DNA of 54,104 nt from Lactiplantibacillus herbarum. GTDB taxonomy: Bacteria > Bacillota > Bacilli > Lactobacillales > Lactobacillaceae. The position numbers and the translations under genes are program-made. Positions within the stretch are counted from its first letter, which is position 1; every line of letters starts with the position of its first letter. Shown piece after piece: positions 16,959 to 25,425 of this stretch. The stretch is taken from contig NZ_LFEE01000018.1 of NCBI RefSeq assembly GCF_001039045.1, positions 1-54,104 of the forward strand, given 5' to 3'. Below the pieces are notes generated by a model. It did not search any database, was not told the origin of the DNA, and was given only the letters and a program-made list of their open reading frames with translations.

Positions 16959-18156
16959 TTTATTTCAAACTCGGCTACAGCGGCATTTACGGCAGATGCT
17001 TCGATATTTACGCTTAGTCTTTAACGACCATTTTGTGATTGCACTGATGTTTTTCGTTGGGGGACTAGGGCTTGCTTATTCAAATTGGTTGAAGACGATC
17101 GGTCCACACGATGTCTGGATAACGGTCGGAATTGGGTTGGTGTTATGGTTGGGACTTGAAATTAGTCATATCGCAACCTTACTAGAACCGGCGGATGCAG
17201 TTTTCCTATTACCTCGTGAACGAGATTTACATGCCTACCTAGTCCATGCTTGGCGTTATAGCTGGTGGTTGGCACAATTGGTACAGGTTGTATTGATTGG
17301 GTTAGTGATCCCACTACTAATGATCATTAATCATATTACTGGCTGGGCCTTATTGGCATTGCTAGTGGCTCAGTTAGCTTTAAAAGATAGTCAGTTGACT
17401 TTGTCGGTCACACGATTGTACAGTTTAAACCCTGCGACTGAACGTTGGGCGCGAGTGCTGACGGGCTTATTATCATTAGCCATTATTGCGGTGGGCTTAG
17501 CGGTTACACCGTGGCTTGGTGCGGCATTAGCGCTTGTCTTAGCGATTGGGCAACGGTACTGGCATCAGCGCGTATGGTCACAAAGTGTTGTGGCATGGCG
17601 TGATGATATTAAACGTGAAGCTAACCGGATGCTTGGCATTTACCGGTTCTTTAATCTCTTTACTGACGTACCAATGGTTCAGGGAAGTGTCAAACGCCGT
17701 CACTATTTGGACTGGCTATTACGGTGGGTACCGAGTGACCAAAGACACACGTTTAGCTACCTATATACTCGTGGCATGCTGCGTGGAACTGAGTTCAGTG
17801 GCTTGGTTGCACGGTTAACCGTTATCGGTGCAGTCCTACTTTACTTTAGTGGTCATGGTTGGTTAGCGATAGTTCTCGACGTGATCTTTATCTATCTAAT
17901 TGGCTTTCAACTGTTGCCGTTTTATAAGCAATACGATAGTATCGTATTTACGCACATTTATCCGGTAGCGGCCAAAACGCGGTTAATTAACTTTCAACGT
18001 TTGCTTCGCAATGTTCTCAGTATGACTGGAATCGTGTTTACGTTGGCTTTTTGGATAAGCAACGCACCGTTAGTTCAAGTCGGGATTTTATTGGTAATTA
18101 ACGCGATAGAAATCTATCTCTTAGTTACTTGGTATGCGCGGATGCGACTGGCTTAA
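16951..18156 (+). CDS. ecsB: ABC transporter membrane protein EcsB
   Basis: Membrane subunit pairing with EcsA. The 401-residue polytopic protein has about eight or more hydrophobic helices in pairs, with a conserved-looking cytoplasmic loop around WRDDIKREANRMLGIYRFFNLFTDVP typical of EcsB (key residues KREANR and YRFFNLFTDVP, near 215-245). The start overlaps ecsA by 8 bases, so translation is coupled. No ecsC follows; a kinase-like gene comes next. Confidence 0.9.
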   Translation: MSDLFQTRLQRHLRQMLRYLRLVFNDHFVIALMFFVGGLGLAYSNWLKTIGPHDVWITVGIGLVLWLGLEISHIATLLEPADAVFLLPRERDLHAYLVHAWRYSWWLAQLVQVVLIGLVIPLLMIINHITGWALLALLVAQLALKDSQLTLSVTRLYSLNPATERWARVLTGLLSLAIIAVGLAVTPWLGAALALVLAIGQRYWHQRVWSQSVVAWRDDIKREANRMLGIYRFFNLFTDVPMVQGSVKRRHYLDWLLRWVPSDQRHTFSYLYTRGMLRGTEFSGLVARLTVIGAVLLYFSGHGWLAIVLDVIFIYLIGFQLLPFYKQYDSIVFTHIYPVAAKTRLINFQRLLRNVLSMTGIVFTLAFWISNAPLVQVGILLVINAIEIYLLVTWYARMRLA

Positions 18157-18275
18157 AAGCTTGTTAGGTCAAGGGTTAAAAAGGACTTGACGAATTGGCT
18201 TTTCGTCTATAAAATGTGATTGTTAAGTTAAATAATTACGAAGCAATAAATAATTTTTTGAGAGGAGTGGGGTTG

Positions 18276-19061
18276 ATGAATTTCGAACTTGATGACGGTT
18301 GGGACGTGGTTCCGATCTATGGCAACACGAACAAAGCGTTCATGGGCAAAAAAAATCAGCAACGATTATTTTTAAAACGTAACGCTTCGCCGTTTTTAGC
18401 GGCGCTGTCGATGGAAGAAATTACCCCGCGATTAATCTGGACGAAACGCATATCCAGTGGTGATACGCTTACTGCGCAAGAGTGGTTGAATGGTCAAACT
18501 TTAACGAAGCAACAAATGCGGCTGCCTGAAGTAGCGCATTTATTGGCACGCGTGCACAATTCCGAGTTGCTTCACCGGATGTTAACCAAAGTTGGTGGGC
18601 AAGTGGCTCGACCACAAGCCTTTATTCAACAGTATTTACAGGACTTGCCTGATGATTTACGACACCATCCGTTAATGGCCCGTGTCGTAGACGAGTTAAA
18701 AGACAGTTTGCCAACGTTGCCAGTAGCTGATTACTGTGTCTGTCACGGTGATTTAAACCATAAGAACTGGTTGCTATCTGATCACCAACAGCTATATTTG
18801 GTTGATTGGGATTCCGCGCGCTTTGCAGATCCAGCTTCCGATATCAGTATGCTACTTTGTGAATACGTCCCGTTGGCTGACTGGCAAGCTTGGTTTAGCG
18901 AGTATGGCGAGACGATGGGAGCCGCACTGCGGACCCGCGTTGGCTGGTATGCGAAGATTAACTTATTACTGAATATTAAAGATAATTATTATCGTAATCA
19001 ATATCATCAGATGAACCACGAAATCATCTTCTTAGAAGAATTGGTTCAATATGATATTTAA
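18276..19061 (+). CDS. Aminoglycoside/choline-kinase-like phosphotransferase (YtmP-like)
   Basis: A 261-residue protein of the APH/choline kinase superfamily, with the catalytic loop CHGDLNHKNWL near residue 168 and the metal-binding segment VDWDSARFADPASDIS. In Bacillus the equivalent ytmP precedes trmB, as here, but the substrate is unknown and antibiotic resistance should not be inferred. The frame is open for 20 codons before MNFELDDGW. I place the start at ATG 18276 because GAGGAG ends 8 bases upstream and the earlier GTG/ATT region has none. It ends 216 bases before trmB. Confidence 0.85.
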   Translation: MNFELDDGWDVVPIYGNTNKAFMGKKNQQRLFLKRNASPFLAALSMEEITPRLIWTKRISSGDTLTAQEWLNGQTLTKQQMRLPEVAHLLARVHNSELLHRMLTKVGGQVARPQAFIQQYLQDLPDDLRHHPLMARVVDELKDSLPTLPVADYCVCHGDLNHKNWLLSDHQQLYLVDWDSARFADPASDISMLLCEYVPLADWQAWFSEYGETMGAALRTRVGWYAKINLLLNIKDNYYRNQYHQMNHEIIFLEELVQYDI

Positions 19062-19079
19062 TGACAAAACCAAACGAGA

Positions 19080-19190
19080 GTGGGACAAAAGGCGGGTTGC
19101 TACCGAGCATAGCCTAGAAACATGACTGATTGTGTGTTTTTAATCGTTCGTGTTCTGTAGCTAAGCGGAGGGAGCAGCCTTTTGTTCCAC
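19080..19190 (+). repeat. Intergenic palindromic element with a long-range GTGGGACAAAAGGC stem
   Basis: GTGGGACAAAAGGC at 19080-19093 pairs with GCCTTTTGTTCCAC at 19177-19190 (14 pairs including one G-U) and encloses about 83 bases with further partial pairing. GTGGGACAAAA motifs recur in lactobacillar intergenic palindromes (recollection, not checked). The same TGGGACAAAA can instead pair exactly with TTTTGTCCCA at 19231-19240, inside the hairpin before trmB. Confidence 0.55.
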
Positions 19191-19220
19191 GTTTCGGCTA
19201 TAAATATTTTGAAATCAAGA

Positions 19221-19252
19221 AGCCTTTGGGTTTTGTCCCAAAGGCTATTTTA
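19221..19252 (+). terminator. Hairpin just before trmB, terminator or attenuator
   Basis: A perfect 10-bp stem (AGCCTTTGGG with CCCAAAGGCT) with loop TTTTGT is followed by ATTTTA, a short T-run. It ends about 30 bases before the trmB start and may terminate the upstream kinase transcript or attenuate trmB. Confidence 0.65.
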
Positions 19253-19277
19253 TGGAAAAGAATAAGGAGTATCAAAT

Positions 19278-19922
19278 ATGCGTGTTAGAAACAAACCGTG
19301 GGCACCCAAACTGATTGCGGCGCACCCAGAATTAATTACGGAAGATCCAACCCAACTAAAGGGACACTGGCAGAGCCGTTTTGAAAAGCAACAGCCGCTT
19401 CAGATTGAAGTCGGTAGTGGTAAGGGCCAGTTCATCTTAGAACTCGCTAAACGGCATCCAGAGATCAATTACGTGGCGATTGAGATTCAAACGTCCGTCA
19501 TTGCAATTATTCTGAAGAAGCTGGTTGACGAACCTTTACCAAACGTGCAATTAGCACACGCGGACGGTCAAGCAGTGACGGCTTTCTTCGAACCACACGA
19601 AGTTGATCGCTTGTACTTGAACTTCTCCGATCCATGGCCTAAGTCACGGCATGAAAAGCGTCGTTTGACGTATAAGTCGTTCTTATCTAGCTATCAAGAA
19701 GTCTTGAAAGCTGATGGTCAGATCGAATTTAAGACTGATAACCGGGGCTTGTTTGAATTCTCATTGACCAGTATGAACAACTTTGGTCTCCAGTTCGAAC
19801 AAGTTTGGTTAGATCTACACGCGGTGGCGACACCAGAAGATAACGTTGAAACTGAATATGAACAAAAATTCAGTCAATTTGGTCCAATCTACAAGATCAT
19901 TGCAACTTTTGCTTCTAAATAA
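19278..19922 (+). CDS. trmB: tRNA (guanine-N7-)-methyltransferase
   Basis: Methylates G46 in the variable loop of tRNAs with S-adenosylmethionine. The 214-residue protein has the SAM-binding motif IEVGSGKGQFILELA (about 43-57), the acidic strand end VAIEIQ, and the TrmB signature LNFSDPWPKSRHEKRRL (key residues DPWPKxRHxKRRL, about 116-133). The ending TEYEQKFSQFGPIYKI is typical. ATG 19278 has AAGGAG 10 bases upstream. Length is normal. Confidence 0.96.
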   Translation: MRVRNKPWAPKLIAAHPELITEDPTQLKGHWQSRFEKQQPLQIEVGSGKGQFILELAKRHPEINYVAIEIQTSVIAIILKKLVDEPLPNVQLAHADGQAVTAFFEPHEVDRLYLNFSDPWPKSRHEKRRLTYKSFLSSYQEVLKADGQIEFKTDNRGLFEFSLTSMNNFGLQFEQVWLDLHAVATPEDNVETEYEQKFSQFGPIYKIIATFASK

Positions 19923-19930
19923 GTAAACTA

Positions 19931-19975
19931 AAACTAGTTGGAATTTGGTATATAACCAGGCCAACTAGTTTTTTT
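19931..19975 (+). terminator. Intrinsic terminator of trmB
   Basis: Stem AAACTAGTTGG with CCAACTAGTTT and a 19-base loop is followed by T7, directly after the trmB stop. Confidence 0.85.
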
Positions 19976-20029
19976 GAGAATTAAAATGGTCGACTAGAAC
20001 GCTTTCTTGACTTAAGGCCAGCTGAATAA

Positions 20030-20076
20030 AAAGTCCTCAGATTAAACGCGAATTCGCATTCAATCTGAGGGCTTTA
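20030..20076 (-). terminator. Intrinsic terminator of the PepSY-like protein gene
   Basis: Arms CCTCAGATT and AATCTGAGG flank an 18-base loop containing a small GCGAATTCGC palindrome. On the minus strand it ends in GGACTTTTT, just downstream of the gene at 20089. Confidence 0.7.
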
Positions 20077-20088
20077 ATGTTAGTTGTT

Positions 20089-20412
20089 TTAGAGACGATA
20101 GATATCGAGGATACTACCGGTGTTAGCATCAGCTAAGAATTCGTACTGAACCAATTGGCCGTCTTCATAACGTGTGATACCGCCATAGTAGACGTCAGTT
20201 CGTAAGGCGAACTTCTGCAAGGGTGCTTTCTTCATTTCGATCCAAGAACCTTCGATGGGCGCTTCTTTTAGAAAGGCTCGCTTGACCTGATTCAAGATTT
20301 GATTAGGGGTTGGACGGCGCAACCGTTTTAGTAGGCCGCCAACGGAAAAGCCCCCAGCGATGCCAGCCATTCCAACTGCTAATAAACCGCCGTACTGTAA
20401 TTGTTTATTCAT
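20089..20412 (-). CDS. Small PepSY-like membrane-anchored protein
   Basis: A 107-residue protein of unknown function. A Gly-rich hydrophobic segment near residues 7-27 (GGLLAVGMAGIAGGFSVGGLL) is followed by a basic patch (KRLRRP) and a C-terminal part. That part, with YYGGITRYEDGQLVQYEFLADANTGSILDIYRL split across about 75-107, resembles a PepSY repeat (the Y-x-F-x-V-D-A-x-T-G-x-I pattern). The frame is open 24 codons further upstream, but ATG 20412 has GGAG about 9 bases before it. The family is inferred from the tail only. Confidence 0.6.
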   Translation of the reverse strand: MNKQLQYGGLLAVGMAGIAGGFSVGGLLKRLRRPTPNQILNQVKRAFLKEAPIEGSWIEMKKAPLQKFALRTDVYYGGITRYEDGQLVQYEFLADANTGSILDIYRL

Positions 20413-20681
20413 GTTGTTGCGTCTCCTTTCAACAAACTTGACTTGGGATTTGTATTTTAAATTCAGTATACCAATGATTGACAATAATACAAAGAAATAT
20501 AACAGAAACGGTCGTTGCTAGCAAGGGTTTGATTGATGGGGTTAATGGCAATAGCGGTGATAGTGTGAGGAATGGTTTGATCACTCTAGCGATTATGCTG
20601 ATTTAAATCTATTTAATGGTGTCGTGCCTAATAAATTGCTAAAATACAGACAATAACAGTGTGATACAAGGGGGACTGGTG

Positions 20682-21497
20682 ATGAAATATGATCAAGCAG
20701 CTGTGGAGCAGCAACTTTACAATCTAATTCTGAACCCGGCGACCCGCGATTGGGAACGACAATTATTGGTAAAAGCTAAACCGGATGAGGTGTCAATTAG
20801 TTTTCAGGGCCGTATGGATCGATTGATGGCGGATTTACGACCGTTAGCGACTCGTGACAGTCTAACGCCGGACGTCATGGATTTTTACCTTGAGCTGACG
20901 GGTAAAGCGCCGGAGCAAGCAGATAATCTGGTGGCACGACATGATGCGCCAGATCCGCCGTTTCAAGAGCGAGCCGTTTTCGCTGGCGGTTGTTTTTGGT
21001 GCATGGTCGAGCCATTCGATCAACGACCGGGCATCATAGCCGTTATTTCAGGTTACACGGGCGGTCAATTAGCACAACCGACTTACGAACAGGTTAGCAG
21101 TCAAACAACTGGTCACGTGGAGGCCGTGGAGATCCTATATGATAGCCGTCAAGTGACTTATACGGAGCTGGTGGCGATTTATTGGCAATTGATAGATCCA
21201 ACCGATGATCACGGTCAGATTGATGATCGTGGGACGCAGTATCGACCGATCATCTTTGTGAATAGTGAAGAACAGCGGACAATTGCTGAGGCCTCAAAAC
21301 AGCGCGTGATTGAAGCTGGTCATTATCATCAACCAATCGTGGTGACGGTTGAACCATTGGTGACGTTTTGGCCCGCTGAAAATTATCATCAGAATTTTTA
21401 TCAAAAGCAACCACAGCGTTATCGGCGTATGGAAAGTTCTCGCCACCGCTACTTATGGTTGCAGCACCATCTGCAGTGGTTAGTGAAAAGACATTGA
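20682..21497 (+). CDS. msrA: Peptide methionine-S-sulfoxide reductase with an N-terminal extension
   Basis: Reduces S-methionine sulfoxide in proteins and repairs oxidative damage in the cytosol. The catalytic domain starts near residue 97 ([17 protein letters not shown], catalytic Cys in GGCFWC) and shows [32 protein letters not shown] and [14 protein letters not shown]. It is preceded by about 95 residues of mainly helical sequence, absent from short MsrA proteins; its function is unknown to me. ATG 20682 is chosen over GTG 20661 because AAGGGGGA lies 6-7 bases upstream. No msrB partner is adjacent. Confidence 0.93.
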   Translation: MKYDQAAVEQQLYNLILNPATRDWERQLLVKAKPDEVSISFQGRMDRLMADLRPLATRDSLTPDVMDFYLELTGKAPEQADNLVARHDAPDPPFQERAVFAGGCFWCMVEPFDQRPGIIAVISGYTGGQLAQPTYEQVSSQTTGHVEAVEILYDSRQVTYTELVAIYWQLIDPTDDHGQIDDRGTQYRPIIFVNSEEQRTIAEASKQRVIEAGHYHQPIVVTVEPLVTFWPAENYHQNFYQKQPQRYRRMESSRHRYLWLQHHLQWLVKRH

Positions 21498-21907
21498 ATT
21501 AAGGAAATAAGTATTTGAGCGTCAGCCATAATGGAAAGACGCTTTTTTGGTTACTGTCTAAAGGTTGAAAGTCCCGAAATAACTTAAACCATTGATTTAA
21601 CAGTGAGTATTGAATGAAAATTAGTATCAGTGCTTAATTCTCCGCGCCCGTCAGCCAAGAAATCGTGTCATGGGGACCGGTCTTTTAAGGATCAATAACA
21701 ATTTGGTTGGGTGCCCAGAACCACGTTACGATATGGTAAAATAGTAAATGAAACTGTGGCCGTCTGGGAGTCTCAGCGTTTGCTGGGATAAAAGTGATAC
21801 AGATTGGCTAATTTTTACGAATAAAAGTCGTAATTAAACAGTATGAATGATGAAAAATACGTTATAATTAAGAATTGAACGCAAAAATGAGAGCAAAGGG
21901 GTTTCAC
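21498..21907 (+). other. Intergenic region between msrA and ytpR with candidate -10 elements
   Basis: A small hairpin followed by T6 (21517-21547, GAGCGTC/GACGC) probably terminates msrA. Further right, TAAAAT near 21734 and TATAAT at 21863-21868 are candidate -10 boxes; the latter sits 40 bases before the ytpR start. Neither has a convincing -35. A short inverted repeat TTACGA/TCGTAA lies around 21814-21832. No coding sequence is seen. Confidence 0.45.
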
Positions 21908-22549
21908 ATGTTAATTACAAGTTATAATCCAACCGAATTAGGTGACACGTTAATCGCCGTTTTACGAGCAGATACGGACACCCAAACTATTGAAACGCAT
22001 GCCAATGTAACACGTATTAGTGATGTTGCAACTGGGAATACCCTTGGCTACAATTTCTTTGAAGTTTCAAAGACGTTAGGTACGATTGACGTTAACGGCC
22101 AAGTTAACTTAACAGCCGAACAAGTTGCCCAATTAAATCAACTATTACAAGCAAATGATTTTGAACCAGAATTAGAATTAGATACAGATCCTAAATTTGT
22201 TGTTGGTTACGTGGAATCAGCTGAGGAACATCCTAAGTCTGATCATTTAAAAGTGACCAAGATAAATGTTGGTACGGATGAGTCACTACAGATCGTCAGT
22301 GGTTCACCTAACATGCAAGCAGATATTTTAGTCGTTGTCGCTAAAGTCGGTGCCATGATGCCTGATGGTTTGATTATTTGGCCTGGTGAACTTCGTGGTG
22401 TTGCTAGTAACGGGATGATCGTATCTGGTCGCGAATTAAACTTACCAAACGCACCACAACAACCAGGTGCTTTGATTTTACCAGCTGATTATCAACCAGT
22501 CGGTGCTGCGTTTGATTTTGAACGTGCCCAAACTTTATTCAACGCTTAA
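21908..22549 (+). CDS. ytpR: YtpR-family tRNA-binding-domain protein
   Basis: A 213-residue protein with an N-terminal YtpR-specific region (DUF4479-like, about 1-95) and a C-terminal OB-fold tRNA-binding domain (about 100-205). The latter is like that at the start of PheT and in Arc1p, with VGYVESAEEHPKSDHLKVTKINVG, IVSGSPN and RGVASNGMIVSGREL as landmarks. The precise role is not established. The start at ATG 21908 is chosen because AAAGGGG precedes it and the family begins MLITSYNP; upstream TTG is ignored. The ytpR-sftA-murC order is conserved with Bacillus. Confidence 0.9.
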   Translation: MLITSYNPTELGDTLIAVLRADTDTQTIETHANVTRISDVATGNTLGYNFFEVSKTLGTIDVNGQVNLTAEQVAQLNQLLQANDFEPELELDTDPKFVVGYVESAEEHPKSDHLKVTKINVGTDESLQIVSGSPNMQADILVVVAKVGAMMPDGLIIWPGELRGVASNGMIVSGRELNLPNAPQQPGALILPADYQPVGAAFDFERAQTLFNA

Positions 22550-22579
22550 GATTGACATTAAAAACTAGGATGATTGCAA

Positions 22580-25363
22580 ATGAACCATTATGATGGCCCG
22601 GCGTTTTTCCGGAAATATCGAACCAGTAAACCACAAGTAAATAATTCAGCGGCCAGTCAATCAAGTAGCGCGGCGACCTCTGCTAGCTCACAAGCACGGC
22701 CAGTTAGCGCCACGGCGGTGCCACTTAGTCATGCAGCTGTGACTAGCCAGGCAGCATCAGCTAGTCAGGCGACTAGTGCCGAGAGCAGCACGTTATTCAA
22801 TGGTGGCACCCATGGTAGTTTTCATCCGTCACGGGTTCCTTCACAGCTAAGTGCAGCTTTGACGAACGGCGGTATTATTCAATCGCCTGATAAACGCAAC
22901 TACTTAGCGATTGAAGCGAGTTTGCATAAGTCAGCAGCGACATTTATGTTGTTTGCGGACGCTCAAACTATGGATATGCCGGTAGTTGATTTACAGCAAC
23001 CAGTGTCAGCGTCTTCAATGGCCACGACTGACTCAGAAGCTGAGTCTCAAGCAGTGACGGCGAATACTGAATCGGAAGCTCTTAGTCAGGTCGTCCCAGC
23101 TGCGGCAACGGAAGTGTTCGAGCCAACGCACCCAGAAATGGCTGCGTCAGCCGCTGCGCTTAATTTAGTGACAATAAATAGCCAAGTGAGTCAGGTCGTT
23201 GAATCGATGGCGGCTGAATCAGCGGCACCAGTTGAACAACTAACGAGTGCGGCACTTGATAGGGTCATTACTAGTATGGCAACGGAAACGTTTGAACCAA
23301 CACAGCCAGAATTAGCTGAGTCGGCTGCCATGAGTAATGCAACTAGTAGTGATGAGTCAGCGGTGGTAACGAGTGCAGCAGCAACTGAAGTATTCGAACC
23401 AACCCAACCAGAGTTGGCTGAATCAGCTGCAGCTATCAATGCGGTATCTGCTAGTGCACCATTAGTTGAGTCAGTGGTTGCGGCAATTACGGTGTTTGAA
23501 CCACACGCACCAGAATTAGCAGCGTCTGCTGCAGCAGTTAATGAAGCTAGTGCTTTGAAGACTACGCTGACGGCAGATGAAGACGACACGACAGCTAAGC
23601 CAGTTCATGGGCTTGGTTTATCTTTAGACGCTATCATGACGGCTGAACATGATGCTCAATCGGATTTGGCGTTATTCAAAGATAAGCCTACCAGTGATAC
23701 TAGCGAGGTGGCGGAACCTGATGATGAGCCTTATCAACCAGTCGGGATGCGACCAACACCAACCAGTACGGTGGCTCCTCGTTCAGAACAAACGGTGTCG
23801 ACGCCAAGTCGTGCGGTGGTACAGCCAACGAATGTAGCTGTATCGAGTGCCGTAAATGCTAATTCGGTTACCGAAGAAGACGTTACGATGCCCGTTCATG
23901 AGAGTGAGTCAGTAGCGCCAGTCATGACGGATCGTGAGTTAGCGGCTTATCATTTACCACCACTGGATCTGTTGAAAGCGCCCGTTATTCCTAATGAGTC
24001 CGAAATGGATGATTGGATCGAACAGAAGGCCAGCGCCTTGGACGAATCATTAGATGCGTTCGGCGTGAATGCGAACGTGATTGACTGGACAATCGGACCA
24101 ACCGTGACGCAGTTCCAAGTTAAATTGGCGCGCGGTGTTAAAGTTAGCAAAATAACGAATTTAAATGATGATTTAAAATTAGCATTAGCGGCAAAGGATA
24201 TTCGCATCGAAGCGCCAATTCCTGGTCGTAACACGGTCGGAATTGAAATTCCCAACCTCAAGTCGCGTCCCGTTATGTTGTCGGAAGTACTAGATTCCGA
24301 TAAATTCCGGGAAAGTAAGTCACCGTTAACAGTGGCTTTAGGGGTGGATCTATTTGGTCAGCCACAAGTAACTGATCTGCGTAAGATGCCTCACGGACTG
24401 ATTGCGGGGGCAACTGGTTCTGGTAAATCAGTCTTTATTAACAGTATTCTAGTTTCAATTCTGTATAAGGCTAACCCGCAGGAAGTTAAGTTATTATTGA
24501 TTGATCCAAAGGCCGTGGAATTAGCGCCGTATAATGAAATTCCACACTTGTTGGCACCAGTGATTTCTGAACCAAAAGCCGCATCAGCAGCGCTTAAATG
24601 GGTTGTTGATGAAATGGATAATCGTTACGATAAACTGGCAGCGGGTGGTGCTCGAAATATTGAGCAATTCAACAAGCTTGCTGAAGAACATAACGAGCAT
24701 GGGCTGAAATTACCATACATCGTCATTGTGATCGACGAATTGGCCGTTTTGATGATGGTCGCTTCCAGTGAAGTTCAGGATTACATTGCCCGGATTACAC
24801 AAAAAGCACGTGCTGCTGGGATTCACTTACTAGTGGCAACCCAACGGCCAAGTGTCGACGTGGTGACTGGGTTAATTAAAAATAATATTCCGACACGGGT
24901 TGCCTTCATGGTAGCCAGTCAGATTGATTCGCGGACGATTCTTGACGCGAGTGGGGCGGAACGATTACTAGGGCGGGGCGATATGCTCTACTTGGGTAAT
25001 GGCCAGAGTACCCCTGTACGACTACAAGGAACTTTTGTGGACAGTGAGATTGATAGTATCACGCAGTTTGTACGTGATCAGGCGGGTCCACATTATGAAT
25101 TTCAACCGGATAGTTTAATGAAACACGAAGAGGCAGCTCGTAATCAGGATGAGTTAATGCCTGAAGTTTTAGCTTACATTGCGGATGAAGATACGATGTC
25201 AACGTCTAAGTTGCAACGGAACTTCTCAGTTGGTTATAATCGAGCGGCTAATATCATTGATGATTTAGAGAACCAAGGCTATATTTCTGCGGCTAAGGGT
25301 TCGAAGCCACGTGATATTTATTTCACTGCGGCTGATTTAGCGAAGATGCAGGCCGATTCATAA
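22580..25363 (+). CDS. sftA: Soluble FtsK/SpoIIIE-type DNA translocase SftA
   Basis: An ATP-driven DNA pump that clears chromosomal DNA from the division septum. The 927-residue protein has no transmembrane helices, like Bacillus SftA and unlike FtsK or SpoIIIE. Residues 1-460 are a low-complexity Ala/Ser/Thr/Val/Glu linker with four related peptides. The motor starts near residue 470: Walker A GATGSGKSVF (about 613-622), Walker B YIVIVIDELAVLMM, ATQRPSVDVVTG. The C-terminal winged-helix gamma domain (MSTSKLQRNFSVGYNRAANIIDDLE) would read KOPS-like sequences. ATG 22580 is preferred over TTG 22574 for its 9-base spacing from AGGA. murC follows. Confidence 0.92.
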   Translation: MNHYDGPAFFRKYRTSKPQVNNSAASQSSSAATSASSQARPVSATAVPLSHAAVTSQAASASQATSAESSTLFNGGTHGSFHPSRVPSQLSAALTNGGIIQSPDKRNYLAIEASLHKSAATFMLFADAQTMDMPVVDLQQPVSASSMATTDSEAESQAVTANTESEALSQVVPAAATEVFEPTHPEMAASAAALNLVTINSQVSQVVESMAAESAAPVEQLTSAALDRVITSMATETFEPTQPELAESAAMSNATSSDESAVVTSAAATEVFEPTQPELAESAAAINAVSASAPLVESVVAAITVFEPHAPELAASAAAVNEASALKTTLTADEDDTTAKPVHGLGLSLDAIMTAEHDAQSDLALFKDKPTSDTSEVAEPDDEPYQPVGMRPTPTSTVAPRSEQTVSTPSRAVVQPTNVAVSSAVNANSVTEEDVTMPVHESESVAPVMTDRELAAYHLPPLDLLKAPVIPNESEMDDWIEQKASALDESLDAFGVNANVIDWTIGPTVTQFQVKLARGVKVSKITNLNDDLKLALAAKDIRIEAPIPGRNTVGIEIPNLKSRPVMLSEVLDSDKFRESKSPLTVALGVDLFGQPQVTDLRKMPHGLIAGATGSGKSVFINSILVSILYKANPQEVKLLLIDPKAVELAPYNEIPHLLAPVISEPKAASAALKWVVDEMDNRYDKLAAGGARNIEQFNKLAEEHNEHGLKLPYIVIVIDELAVLMMVASSEVQDYIARITQKARAAGIHLLVATQRPSVDVVTGLIKNNIPTRVAFMVASQIDSRTILDASGAERLLGRGDMLYLGNGQSTPVRLQGTFVDSEIDSITQFVRDQAGPHYEFQPDSLMKHEEAARNQDELMPEVLAYIADEDTMSTSKLQRNFSVGYNRAANIIDDLENQGYISAAKGSKPRDIYFTAADLAKMQADS
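23111..23545 (+). repeat. Four in-frame peptide repeats in the SftA linker
   Basis: The unit (E/T)(V/T)FEPxxPE(L/M)AxSAAxxN starts at residues 178, 236, 270 and 304 (bases 23111, 23285, 23387, 23489). The last three are spaced exactly 34 residues apart. Codon use differs among copies, so they are old or selected at the protein level and not a recent tandem duplication. Confidence 0.8.
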
Positions 25364-25425
25364 TTAAAAAATAAACGATTCACTGCTTGGGTGATGAATT
25401 GCGGATATGGGAGATTATTAGCATA

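Noticed and set aside
18276-19061. Aminoglycoside resistance gene
   Set aside because: The kinase fold is shared, but the trmB-adjacent position and sequence fit the YtmP group of unknown substrate.
23111-23545. Tandem DNA repeat or recombination hotspot
   Set aside because: Similarity is at the peptide level with divergent codons, so it is not a recent DNA repeat array.
23191-23589. Leftward 132-codon Ala/Ser/Val-rich frame inside sftA
   Set aside because: It is the shadow of the low-complexity SftA linker on the opposite strand.
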